Assembly (NCBI GenBank): GCA_030704615.1
Contig: CM060731.1
Span: 38,688,001-38,752,000, forward strand
From: Takakia lepidozioides
Lineage: Eukaryota > Streptophyta > Takakiopsida > Takakiales > Takakiaceae
Direction of reading: 5' to 3'
DNA: 64,000 nt
Shown: positions 23,501-35,600 of the stretch, in pieces
Layout of the letters: every line of letters starts with the position of its first letter
Position numbering within the stretch: position 1 is the stretch's first letter
Translations under genes and position numbers: made by a program
Notes under the pieces: generated by a model
What the model saw: the letters and a program-made list of their open reading frames with translations, nothing else
Told to the model about the DNA's origin: nothing
Database searches by the model: none

Positions 23501-26500
23501 GTCGATGTTGCAGTTGTTTTTGGTAGGGAAGCCTGAGCAACGGTCACACGCACCGTCACTGACCCCTGAGGAGTGAACTTCAACGCATTGCCCACTGCAA
23601 TCATGCCCCTCAATCACGGCAACATAGACCATCAAAGGTGCCCTAGGTCTGAAGTTCTGCAAGCAGGAGGGAGGGAAGTTCTGACATACTGGGAGGGGAG
23701 GGGTGGTGGGTGGGTGGGGTAGTCTGGGTGAGGTATAGCAAAAAAGAGATGGAGTAGAGAGTGCAAAAGGATGAGGGGAAATCTGACCAAGGTTTAGAAG
23801 GCATTGCTGGAGCTTCCCCACGTCACCAACCAGCAGTTGTGGTACACCTCTGTCTACCTCCCAAAGCAACTGCAGGCCCCGCTCTTGAGCCCGTGCCTGC
23901 AGCATGCGCAAAGTGCTTGACACCATTTTACGAATTCCGAAAGGCACTCTCTCAACCTCCAGACGCCCAGCCTCAATCTTTGAGAGGTCCAATACGCTGT
24001 TGATTATATGCAGCAACAAGTCGGCACACTCTTTCACAGACACAAGGCTTTCCCTCTGATCCGCTGAGACTTCAGACTCCAGCAGCAGTGCAGTCAGCCC
24101 AAGTATCCCATGTATTGGTGTCCTGCACATGTGACACAGTTTATTAGCGAAGAAATAGAACAGCCATGAAGGGGAAATGTGCAGAAGTGAATCAGGGGGA
24201 TCATTCTGAGGACTTCTATATCCACAGTTTATCCTACTAAAAAAGTTAAAATTTGGCACTGGCAGTGGACCAATTTCATCCTTATCTGTCCGTGTTGTTC
24301 CCTCCTCTGCTACCTTCAACGTGACTGGCTGTAGCTGTGACAAGATGATTTTATTTTGTCTGCATTTTAATCAAAGGGTCACCTGATCTCATGGCTCATG
24401 TTTGCCAGGAAGTCAGATTTGGCGAGGCTGGCTTGCTCTGCCTTTTTTTGAGAAATCTGCAAATCCTCATTTGCCTTCAGGAGCTCTTCTGTCCTTTGGT
24501 TGACCTTGAACTCCAACTGAAGGTTCATTTGGTGGAGTTTCCTGGTGAGCTGCTTATTTTCTTTCACTGCTGCTGCCAGGGTGATGCCCACCACACCCAT
24601 GATGGAAACAAACAGCTCTACCTGGAAGGTTGCTACAGGCAAGTGGTTTAGAAACCATATATTGCTCACAATGACTACATAGGCATTTGGAGGACACTCT
24701 CACAATGTTAACAGCACACAAAAAATCAAATACACGATGTCAGTGAAAGAACATTAAACAGACGACACTTTTAACTACATCTGCAAAATGAAAAAGGGAA
24801 ACTTCCTGACGTCCAGAACAGGAGTCTACTTCATATTTGCAGGGATGGTCATGTCCCAAGCTCCCCCACAATTGCGAACAAAGAATGGATGCAGTCCTAC
24901 AGCAATGTCCCCACCAGGTACAGCCATGATAGTAGATAGTGCTCCAGAGTGGTCCTTCAGACGTTCTGGCTCGGCCATGAGTGATACTACAGCTCAGTAC
25001 CCATACCCAGAGGCCCTTCAGAACTGCTGAGATTGAGGTGAATCACTAGCTTTATCACCACATTTAGTATTCCAGAAAGTATTTGGCCACATGTGTCAGG
25101 ATTCTCAGGCATCACTATCTCAGCCTCCAAAGATTGGACGTTGAGAGGCCCAGGCAGCAGGATACCCCTGGAAGACCCACACGTACAATCTTCCAGAAAT
25201 GACACAACCACACAGTAATTGAAACTCGACCAGCCCACGTAGAAAGCAACATCAACTATACTTAAATTAACTACGAGGATAGACTACAACCAAGATCACA
25301 GAGGTGTCTGCTGGCCTGGTTGACCTAGCCTTCTACCCAGCCAAAAGAGAGCTATGGCAAATGCAAAGCTTCAGACACCATCAGAAAGTCCAATTTCTCC
25401 GGTTCATAAGCTTGGAAAAAGGTGCTTTCTCTCTGGGCTACATCAAAACCTGTTATTTGTCCTGTCTGATGTTTACACCTCTGGAGCAGATTCATGCTTC
25501 CATCCTGTTGTTCAAGGAGCATGTGGCATTGACCAGCCAAACTTCTTCCCAGCTTAATCAGCAGCTAGAAAGGATTTGTCTTTAAATTCCACACAGTACG
25601 CTCTTGTAATTACTCTCTATCAGGGTACTTTTGGCCAGTCAGGGTCCATGGTGATCATCAGTGATTGTGCCAGGGTACATCCAATTCCAGCTTTCCTTAC
25701 CAGACAACTGTACCAGCAATTTGTGAAGTACGATGAGCTCTTGTTGGAGTAACCATCACCTGAAGACAACTGTACCAGTAAATTGTGAAGTATGATGAGC
25801 TCTTGTTGGAATAATCATCACCTGAAGAATGAGCTCAGAAGATAGCACCGGAGGATGTCCTGCCATGGTATAGATTGCGCCCCGGGAACGAACGCTAGCC
25901 CAAGCACAGGCGAAGGAGATCGCAGCGACATGCAGTGCCCAGCCCACCCGGTTGAAACGGAAAGACATGAAGATAATAAGTGGATAGAAGAGATATGGAA
26001 GTTGGCGTATGAATGTTTGGATAGTGACGAGGAAGATAAGCATCAGCAGTCCTATAGTGACGGCCGCAACCATCAGGCACTCCACAACCTTCCGTGGTCG
26101 GAGGAGAGTAGGATTGAGTTCCCAAGCAAAAAGATGAGTGACAGCAGGAGAGATAGTGATCAGGGCGGCAAGTACACCCAACCACCAGGAAGCCCAGAAG
26201 CGCCAGTAACCCGACCAGGACACCAAAGGCGTGGTCACAATCAGCGTAGCAATGAGTGTATCGAAGACGAGGGAGCACAGTACCACAACAATGATGTACC
26301 AGACCGCCTCTGGAATTGTATCTATTGTTGGCACCTGCTTTCGTCCCCCATGGCAAAGAAATTTTCGCAAGTAATATCCACCTGTATGGCCCTCAAACAG
26401 TCCAAGTAGGGCGGCCAGAAAGAGAACCGTGATGTTCAGAGCATTACACCCAGAACCATCCCGCCACACCGTGTAGAGCCGTGAGAGATAGAGGCCCAGG

Positions 26501-26823
26501 AGATTTCCGGGAACGATAGACTCCTTCCATACGGATGCCAGTGATAGACTAAATGCGTGGGGAAGATAGATTGGATAGATGATTGTCTTATTAAGGCGAC
26601 TTCGCAGCGAGGGCACGGAGCTTTCATAGGTGATGATCCCACTTACCACTACGAAAAACAACGTGAACAAATTCCGCCTAAGCAAAGTAGAGAAGTCGGA
26701 AGCAGTTTGAGGTCGCGTAGTCCAAATATGAAGTGGCAATCGTTTTATAACCTGGATCAACGTTAAGATGAAATTGCTGCGAGAGGTGGAAGGTGGAGAA
26801 TCGGCTATATTGTCGAGTTTCAT
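20516..26823 (-). CDS. Hybrid sensor histidine kinase with N-terminal MASE1 membrane domain (8 exons, about 1072 aa)
   Basis: Predicted minus-strand exons are 26823-25822, 24621-24383, 24122-23788, 23594-23475, 23245-23020, 22774-22638, 21990-21086 and 20770-20516. Phases agree throughout and the total is 1073 codons. Residues 1-334 are one exon encoding about eight hydrophobic segments of MASE1 type ('[20 protein letters not shown]'). Then come a coiled-coil linker ('[22 protein letters not shown]'), a HisKA domain with H box '[14 protein letters not shown]' (His411), an HATPase with N box 'GNALKF' (Asn528), G1 'DTGIGIS' (Asp601) and G2 '[10 protein letters not shown]', and a ~250-residue low-complexity linker. 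The C-terminal receiver has 'LLAEDN', phosphoacceptor Asp986 in 'LMDVQMP', and Lys1041 in 'GKPFD'. It should autophosphorylate His411 and pass phosphate to Asp986, then to HPt proteins. The ligand is unknown. No CHASE or ethylene-binding domain is present, so it is not a canonical cytokinin or ethylene receptor. Confidence 0.85.
22322..22540. repeat. Duplicated intron segment flanking a dispersed repeat (kinase intron 6)
   Basis: 'agtggtaccatgtggtc' followed by 'ttaccacaaaagcta' occurs at about 22325-22370 and again at about 22482-22525. Between them lies a ~50-base stretch (about 22415-22465) whose reverse complement matches 32335-32400 ('gtagccttgtggccat', 'ctcatgagacg'). This suggests a duplicated segment with a dispersed repeat between the copies. 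Confidence 0.6.
25703..25826. repeat. 62-bp tandem duplication spanning the exon 1 splice donor of the kinase gene
   Basis: Copy 1 is 25703-25764 and copy 2 is 25765-25826; they differ at only a few bases. Each carries the minus-strand donor text CTTCAG|GTGATG, so a second potential donor sits 62 bases into intron 1. Confidence 0.85.
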
Positions 26824-27177
26824 CGTGGCTGACCCTCTTCTTCATGTATGCATTACTACCCCTTCTCCATCACGCACTTCATCACCATCTTCCTGCCCTC
26901 GAATTCTCTTGCCAATCCTCTTCATCTCCCTTCTCCACCACTACCTTTTTCTTGGATATCACATCCCTGCCTAATCTCTATTGCCTTTTGACCACCCAAC
27001 CAGCCTAAGCATCCCTACCTAGAAAACAGCCTGCAGAAACCACCCCCTGTACCTTACAGCGACAATCCCTCTCAATCAGGCCCCTTGCCGTCTTTTCCAG
27101 CTGCAAGTTCTCCCCAATGAGCTGAGCTGAGCCTCGCTCAGAATTATTTCCTAATCTTCTAGTGACGACGGGCGAAC

Positions 27178-27179
<2 letters not shown>

Positions 27180-27215
<36 letters not shown>
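27180..27215. repeat. (CT)n microsatellite upstream of the kinase gene
   Basis: About 18 CT units. On the gene's strand this is a (GA)n tract some 360 bases before the predicted ATG, so it may lie in the promoter or leader. Confidence 0.95.
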
Positions 27216-27217
<2 letters not shown>

Positions 27218-29661
27218 ACAAGCAGCCGGTGCACGATGCCAGAACACCCATGCCTCTCTTCGGGAAACGGATAGCAACCTTCCACCTGCGAAGACAACCA
27301 CATTCAGGCTCAAGAGGAGAGCTCATCAAATCCCATCCGCTGCCGCCAGCAGCTCAGCGCCGCCGAGCTCGATTACTGATCTTCCTCTTTGCATTTGCTG
27401 CTACAGGAACAGCACGTAATCCCAAATCTGCACCAAGCTCGAGCGGCAATGAGGAACAACCACCAGAGAACCGACAACGGCCCAAATAATACTGGGTTCA
27501 AATTCTACTACCTAGATGTGTGTGGTATTATATTCGTCCGCACAGCCCATGAGCGTTTTTTATGTTTATTTTTGATATGAGCGGTGATCGTTCTTATTGA
27601 TGCCTCAGGGCAAGTGTACAAAGAAACAGCATCAATATCCTAAGCAAGCTAGTTTGCCTGTTTTTGTTTCGACATTGAGATCTTCGAAACCACAAGGCCT
27701 CCGAGGCTGTTTCATTATTTTTGAATTTCAAGTATTTTTCGTCACTGGACATTCATGAAGAATAAAAATTGGAATATTGGCCCTGCATTTGTCCTTCGGT
27801 ATATCACATGGTCATACAAATAGTTGAAATATATTGGCATTTACAATATTGTTTCGGACCTCTTTTATAGTTGAAAATACGCATATACTTACAATATGTG
27901 CTGAACGGCTAAAGGCCACAGTAACCATTAACAGCACAATCCATGTGCACTATAGCCTAGCATCATTCATCACCTGCCCTAAAGGACCACTGAATAAATT
28001 GAGGCAAGAGAAGGAAAAAAAAACCCCACTTCCACCAGTCACAATTCTGCCTGCAACCGCACCTGGTTGTTGACGATTCGCCTCCATTGACAGAGAAGAT
28101 TTGTGGAATGGGACAGTGAGCAACATTGGGTCCTGGGTAGACCCACCCATATAAATAGTAATGGCAAAGCAACCCTAAAGCAACCCACAATGCAATAAGT
28201 TAAGTTGGACAACCCACAGGACCAAGCAGACCAAGCAGGTAGACATGACAAAAACCGTTGAGGTGAGGAGATGTAGCCTAAAAGAATGGTGGAGGGTGAT
28301 TGAATGAATTTGAGCCTGGGATTCCGAGCCCAAAAACCATAGAAATGGAAAGTGAGGGTTAGACAAACTCGCAAGGTGGCATGGGGTGAATTCAAATGTG
28401 GGTCTCGCATAGAGAGTACTCACAAGGAGGGGGACGGCGGGAAGCGTGTGTAGTGTGCACCTATCGGAGAGGGGTTAGCTGTCGCTGGTGCCGCCACGAA
28501 TCCCCCCGCCTATACATCTGCCAGCAAGTGTCCTCTGAAGCGGGAAACCCGCAAAAACGTGCCCCGGCTCCATTGGCTGTCTAGAGCGCAACCCACACCG
28601 AGTAATACCCGGCTTCGCTGTCCTGCTCCACAGCTCAAGGTGCTTTGTCGAGTCTGGTGTCATCAGCGTATACATCTGTTAATGTATCGACAAAAAAAGC
28701 TATGGGGTCGACTCGTACCTTACAAGAATTTGGCAGCCTTTGCAGAGCACCCGCACCCTTGCTTCCCAGCATTCGCACAAGAAGCTGCTGTGCTTCACTT
28801 TGAGAGGGTCAGATCCTCATTTCCAAAAGAAATTGCTGTCTCCATCGTCTCCATCAGTGTGATACCACGAACACCATTGAAGAGCTAGATATGTTACATA
28901 TCCCTTCTCTAGGGCAATCAATTCCAGTTCCATGTTGCCGACATGAATGTCAAACATGTAAACTATTTCTCTTCGTACCCTCTGCAACCTGAACCTACCT
29001 TTGCTTGAACAACTAAAAAACCAGTCGCAAAACAACTTGGGAGCAGCAGAATCACAAGCTATGGCCCTGATGGCGGATGGAAATCCTCAAACAGGAAGGC
29101 ACCTCGATTGAAGTAGCCAATAGATTCAATCTGCCACTCATGATTACAAAATAGAAATTCCTAAAGTTACAACATAGAGATTTGCTCTTCCAGATGGCCC
29201 ACTGCCTAACTGTATACTCTCCTGTGCAGCAGTCTATTTCCCTAGTATCACAGTAATGGCTTTTAACATAGCTCTAGCTCAAAGTCTTGGGCAAAGATAA
29301 GAAAAATGTTAAGTGGTACGTCAAAAAATGTACATTGCTTGTGCTCCGAGTCCCGCTGAACCAACTGTAGCATGATCCTATTGCCGCGCACAATTTCAAG
29401 TAGAAAAGAGACTAATTATCCCATCAATGACATTGGGACTCTCCAAATAAGAGAAATGAAATGAAATGGTGCTTTATAAATGGTGCTCTCCAAATAAGAG
29501 ACCAAATAACTGAAAGCCCCCTATTCTAAGTTAAATGAAATGTGCAAGATCAATTACCTCAGATGAGGCCAAGCAACTTCTAGACACTAATTTTACTCCA
29601 CATCTGAGTACAAGAGCAAGTAGCAATGACTGCCGATCCTGGTCTCCCCATAACTGTATCT
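27216..29661. other. Intergenic, no gene recognised
   Basis: No supported coding sequence. The 5' flank of the minus-strand kinase gene is at the left and the 3' flank of the minus-strand aconitase is at the right. Around 29436-29510 the phrase 'ctccaaataagaga' occurs twice with 'gaaatgaaatgg..ctttata' between, a motif also seen at 32440-32465. Confidence 0.4.
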
Positions 29662-32600
29662 CTACTTTTCTAATAGCTGTCGCAGCACATAATGAAGTAT
29701 TCCTCCATGCTGGAAATAAGTCAATTCAACCTACAAACAGCCCCAATTGCATTGATAAGATCACATGTACAACACAGGAAGAGGTGTCCACCCTCAGAGA
29801 AAGAGATGGTGGAGAGAGACACGCAAATACAGACCCAGTCCTAAACCACCACTAGATTAGACACCAAGAGTCAAAACAATAAACATCTCACAAACAATCT
29901 CTAGCGGCTACTGGCAAGATACCACACATTCAAGACCAACACCTGTTGTTGCCAAAAACACCAAATGATGTTCAGAAAAGTCCATGGGTGAAACACACAA
30001 CACCTGCTTGCTACAGGTGCCACACAAATTCGCATTTATGCACCCCTTCCATATCCGTCCAAGCAGAATACATAAGATAAGACCCACACAGAGAGAAGAG
30101 GTGGTGATAAGAACACGTTTGACAACTACCTGCGTGTCAAAGCGAAGAGTACAAGTGAATTCCTTCCCAGTATCAGTCTTGACGACCACATCCATGCCAG
30201 GCTTGATTTTCTTGGCATCAGTGGGTAGGTTTATGGTATACTTTTCATAACCGGTCAAACCAAGTGAGTCAGCATCCTGTCCTTGCTTGAAGCAAAGTGG
30301 AATCAGGCCCATGCCCACCAGGTTGCTGCGATGAATACGCTCAAAGCTCTTTGAAATCACTGCCTTTACCCCCTGTCAAAAGCATGTGGCCGTGTCAGTA
30401 TGTGTGTCTTTGTCCCATGGGCCCTCAGGGCCCCGTGCATTGCATAAAGTTTCTTTCTTACCAATGTGTATGTGACTTATCAAGGCCAATTGTGTTGCAC
30501 CAGACAGTTTAGCTAACATTCTCTCCCCAGCCTAATAGATGCACAGAAACTCCCCCATTTCCAACATTACACATATAAACAACTAGTGCACAATTACAAG
30601 AAGTGCTCACCTGCAAGTAGGGGCCTTTGGCAGCCCAATCACGAGAGCTGCCACTCCCATACTCAGCTCCCGCCAGAATGATCGTGTCTTTTCCTTCCTC
30701 CATATACCTCTGCAGGATGTCCACTCAAAATTTGTCGACAAACAATCCTGCAATCGAAAGCTTCGTGGATGGTTGCTGGACTTTGCACAACACATCTACC
30801 ATATCGGAACCACAGCATTACCTTTGGAGATACTCACAAAAGACATGGGAGTGAAGGTACGTATATCTATGTAAGAGCCGAGGAGAACTCCAGGCTACAT
30901 TTGCATTGGTACATCAACAAAAGAAAGAATGATCATATCCAAGGCAACAGCGACTGCACAATTAAAGAAGAAACTATTGAGAACAACAGAACATGGGAGT
31001 GAAGGACTAATATAGAAGCCAGGAAACATGCTGCAAACCCAAAGTCAATCATGCATTATGGCAGATGTTTTGACAACATTATTACCTTTGCAGCATCATA
31101 GATAAAAAGCTTCTCCTTTGATGGAACATGGATGGTCCTTGGTCCAACTTCCCCCTTCAAGAACTTGTTGACAATGCGAATGTTGGCAAAGGTACCTCTG
31201 GCCATGATTTCATCATTACCACGACGACTGCCATAGGAGTTGAAGTCCTTGCGCTGAACTCCATGATCCATTAAGAACTTGGCAGCTGGACTATCTTTGT
31301 TAATGTTACCAGCTGGTGAGATGTGGTCAGTGGTTATGCTGTCGCCAAAGTTGAGAAGGCAATATGCATCTTTCACAGTGTGCACACCAGGAGGATTCTT
31401 TGACATACTCTTGAAAAAGGGGGGTTCATGGACATAAGTGGACTCCGGATCCCAGGCATATTGAGACCCTTTGGGGGAAGCCAGCTGATTCCACATCTTG
31501 TTGCCTTTTGTGATGGCCTGATATGTCGACAGGAACATCTCTGGAAGCACTGACATTTGCACCACCTATAGCACAACCATCCGTGTAACAAGTACTATCA
31601 ACAGAGTATCATTATAACTGTCGAATGGTGTACCCCAAAACAACAAAGATAAAGTAGAGTATAGAGGCTTGTTTAGCCACTCTCACTTTTGTTCAAATGT
31701 ACTCTAGCCAAAACAACTGCATGTAATGAAAATGGTTCATTTCCTAGACCTCCAGGAGCATTCCATCATTTTGCCTGTATTGATAGAAAACAAGAGATGC
31801 GTTGCATAAATGCAACTTTGCAATGGGATTCAGGCGAAGAAGGCAATATATCTTAACTATTCTATGCCTTTCAGTAGCAGCCTCTTGATATGTCTGTGCG
31901 AAAATTAGCAGCTTTAGACTTTGAGAACCTCCCTCCCCAACTCCCCCTTTTTCACCAGAAAAGAAGTTGAGTGTTTCAGGGAGCCTCCTGAAGAATCACT
32001 CTTCTCATTAAGGATTTGAACAAAGGTGTATGGTCTGTTCTCATTCACTAAAGATTCCAAAACCCGCATTGGCAATCTCTTCATGGGAAGGTCGAGTGTC
32101 CCTCAAATACAAGGGCTTCCAGCTTCACTTTTCTATCTAAAAGATCTATGTTGAACTCACCTTGGCAATCTCCTCACTGGAAGGCCAGATGTCCTTCAAG
32201 TACACGGGCTTCCCACCCTTGCCCTTTCCAATTGGTTCCTTCTCAAAATCAATATTCACCTGCTCCATCATTCCAAGTGATAAGTCTCAAGGCCAGGCTG
32301 GTGCATTCAATTCTATTTTTAAATGCTATAATAGATTGTACTCATAAGACGTTGTTTGCCGTAGCCTTGTGGCCATTGACCCCGCGCCCAGTTTGAGCGG
32401 GAACAAAAGGGACAACTTATAAATGCTATAATAGAAATAAAATGAAATGAAATGGAACTTTATAACGTCCGCAGAAAGCTCAGAGCATTCTAGAGTATTC
32501 TTCTTTATTTGTTCAAGATTACAGAAAATTGGTGTACATAAGAGTTGTACCGACCCATTTTTAACTCTTTCAATGCCATATATAATAAGAGACCTCATAA

Positions 32601-35600
32601 AGACTATTCATGAAACAAGAGGAAGGGATAAGAGTTTTGATCTGTCTGATGATCTAGAAATTTTACAACACAGCAGAAGAATACACGTTCCCATGATAAG
32701 ACTTGGACAAAAACCATTGCCGTTATCCAATGCACTGTGCACACTCACATATAAAGTCTTCTTTGAGCCTATTCATCACTAAATGTAACTGAATACAACA
32801 TACAATATCCAATATCCAATATCCACCAGTCTCCACCAGTCAAAGTCATCACAGAGACTGATACAGACTCAGCACATTGTTAGCCTGAAACTCTCTAAGA
32901 CACTCTGAGGTCAACTGGTTATTTATCTAGTGATGCCGCCTTCCCAACAGTTAAGAAAAACAACTAATCCTAACCAACAACATGAGGCTGATTGATAACC
33001 AACCGTCCCAGCAAATGCGTAAGCGACCACCAAAGGAGGTGAGGCCAGATAGTTTGCCCTAGTCAATGGATGCACACGACCCTCAAAGTTCCGGTTGCCT
33101 GACAGTACTGCTGCTGCGACTATGTCTGCACACAAGAAACCGCCCATAACTGGCATCATCATCTTGTACCAACTACAGACTACCTGACACTGAAAGAAAT
33201 ATTCGCATGGCCATGTCGTAAGTGTTACAGCCACATGTTCTGATTTGAAGATCTTTTGGTTACACACTCCACATGTCACTATTAATAACAAGGACCAGCT
33301 TTTCACCAATGAGTACAAATAACTTCCAAGCCCCGACTGAGGGGCAAGGAAGAACCATGCCCCCAAATAAAGCCTGGAAGTAGGATGGTCTGGAGAAAGT
33401 CATAACTGAAGAGTGGATAAGTGTCCATGTGGACCAGGGAATTCGTAAGTGAGAGACAGTATCTCAAAGACTAGACTTCTCCCAATCCAAAAGAAAAAGT
33501 AAACAGCAATCAGAAGTACACTGTAAAGCCTAATTTAACAGTTGTTGATGATGTGTGTGTTTGCACTTTGTTTCAGAACAAAAAGGCTTGCACACCATAC
33601 CATGCTCGGCAATCGCGTTCGCAACATCTTCATGGAGCTCTCCAGAGTTCCCAATGCAGGTTGTACAGCCATATCCCACCAGACTGAAACCTTGTTTGTC
33701 CAGGTACTTGGTCAGGCCACTGCAATATCATAAAACAAAGACCATTTTTCTCTTGGAATAAAACCTCACAACAAGCATGTTGACTTTAATAAGATGTCAA
33801 TATTGTTATAAAGATTCACAGACAGCGCATACACGTAGTATAAGGCACAGCTCTACCAGTTCCCAAATGCAGACCTAAACTTTGCCAACATGAGCAAATT
33901 AGGCATCGTGAGAACCAGTCTTGACCACAGGAAGGCCTACACAAGTGACTCATCAGCAGGCTCGCTATGTTGCTCAACTCTTGCCCACAGCATGTGTGTA
34001 CGTGTGGCAAGTGTACCAAAAAGGCATTGTAGCTGTGCTGTACCTTTTCTCAAGGTACAGCGTGACAACTCCTGACCCCGGAGCAAGGCTGGTCTTCACC
34101 CAAGGTTTCACCTGTTCCATCCACCTAGATACTTAGATCTCCTCACAACATAAATGAAAGACTGGTGTAGCATACACACACATCAATTTTGCAGCTGGAG
34201 CCTAAGAGTTACAAGAAATTGGAAAAAAACTAATCAGAAGTCATGTGTCCACAAATGCATTCTCTGTAGAAAGCTCCAAGCATACATGTTGATGTTCACA
34301 AGATATTAGTCAATTGGAGAACACAATCTAGAGACCCCATGTCCATACTGCCCAGGTAAGAATAAAATACTACAGTGAAAATAATTGTTACTCCCAGACC
34401 AATCAAGACAGAGTGCAGAGAATGAAAACTGACTTCCAGTCCGGCCTCAGTTGCCTTTTTGGCCACAAGACCCGCGCCAAGCATCACACTAGGGTTGGAG
34501 GTGTTGGTGCAACTTGTAATGGCAGCTATCACCACACTGCCGTGCCTCAGCTCAGCAGTCTTGCCTTCAAACTTAAATGAGGCAACCTTCTTTTGGGCAT
34601 CCTTGGGAATGGCAAACCCCTGGAAGAGAGTATCAAAAGACAAGATAGATGATATAACTGTCGCCTTGTTCAGGCCAAGAAAAGACGGACACCTTCAAAA
34701 CAAAGTTTCTCCTATTATTACAATATACTTGTAGGCGCACAGCCAAGAAGCCTAACACTCAAAACAAGAAGCCCAGTAAGGTGGACATTAGTCATCAGTG
34801 AAGTAAACGAACCCAGCATATGAACAACATTGAAGTTGAAGACAGAAGTAACAAAGGAACAGAATAAGTATTGGAATATCATACCTTGAAGCCAACCTTG
34901 TTATCCAAACAAGCCTGCCAATCTTTCTTCATGTCTTTTATCATCACCCGGTCATGTGGCCTGGACTCCTTCTAAGCACTCAGTCAGACAACTTGGAGAC
35001 TGGCAAGAGGTAAAGGGTACACGCTGTTTGCAGACATGAAAACCTCCATAGAGATGATAAAAGAGATGTTGGGAAGTCCACCATACTATGCTCAAAGCAC
35101 ATTAGCATTTGGATCTAAACAAAATAAACTGTCAAAGGATTTGATGGATGTACCGCTTAGGTCCAGAAACACATGGCTCCACTGTGTTGAGGTCCAATTC
35201 CAAATACGAGGAGTACTTGTTGTCTTTCTGAGGCTGCAAATGTATGACACTAAATGATCAAACAATCCAATGTCCAGTGACTTTCCATGAGCTTGCTACT
35301 AACACTTCCAACGTTGCTCAAAGCATTTCAAAGGTTTGCGTTATGTTAGCTATTATATCGCCCATACAACTAGCAGTAGATAGCGAACCAACAGGACATC
35401 AAATTGCAAAAAGTTGCTGAGACATAAGTGCACTTCACAGGGACATGAGAAAGGTGTTGCTGATCTGGTTTAACATGAAAACTCCCTATTAAAGCTACCA
35501 GGACCATTCAGCACGTCAGCTGCTCTACACTAACAAGTAAGAATAAAACTTGCCTTTTTATGGTCAATGAACATGTTGTTTGCTCGCAAATATTCTTCAA

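Noticed and set aside
25855-26409. 184-codon plus-strand ORF opposite the kinase exon 1
   Set aside because: It is antisense to the MASE1-coding exon, highly polar with no family resemblance; a shadow of the real frame.
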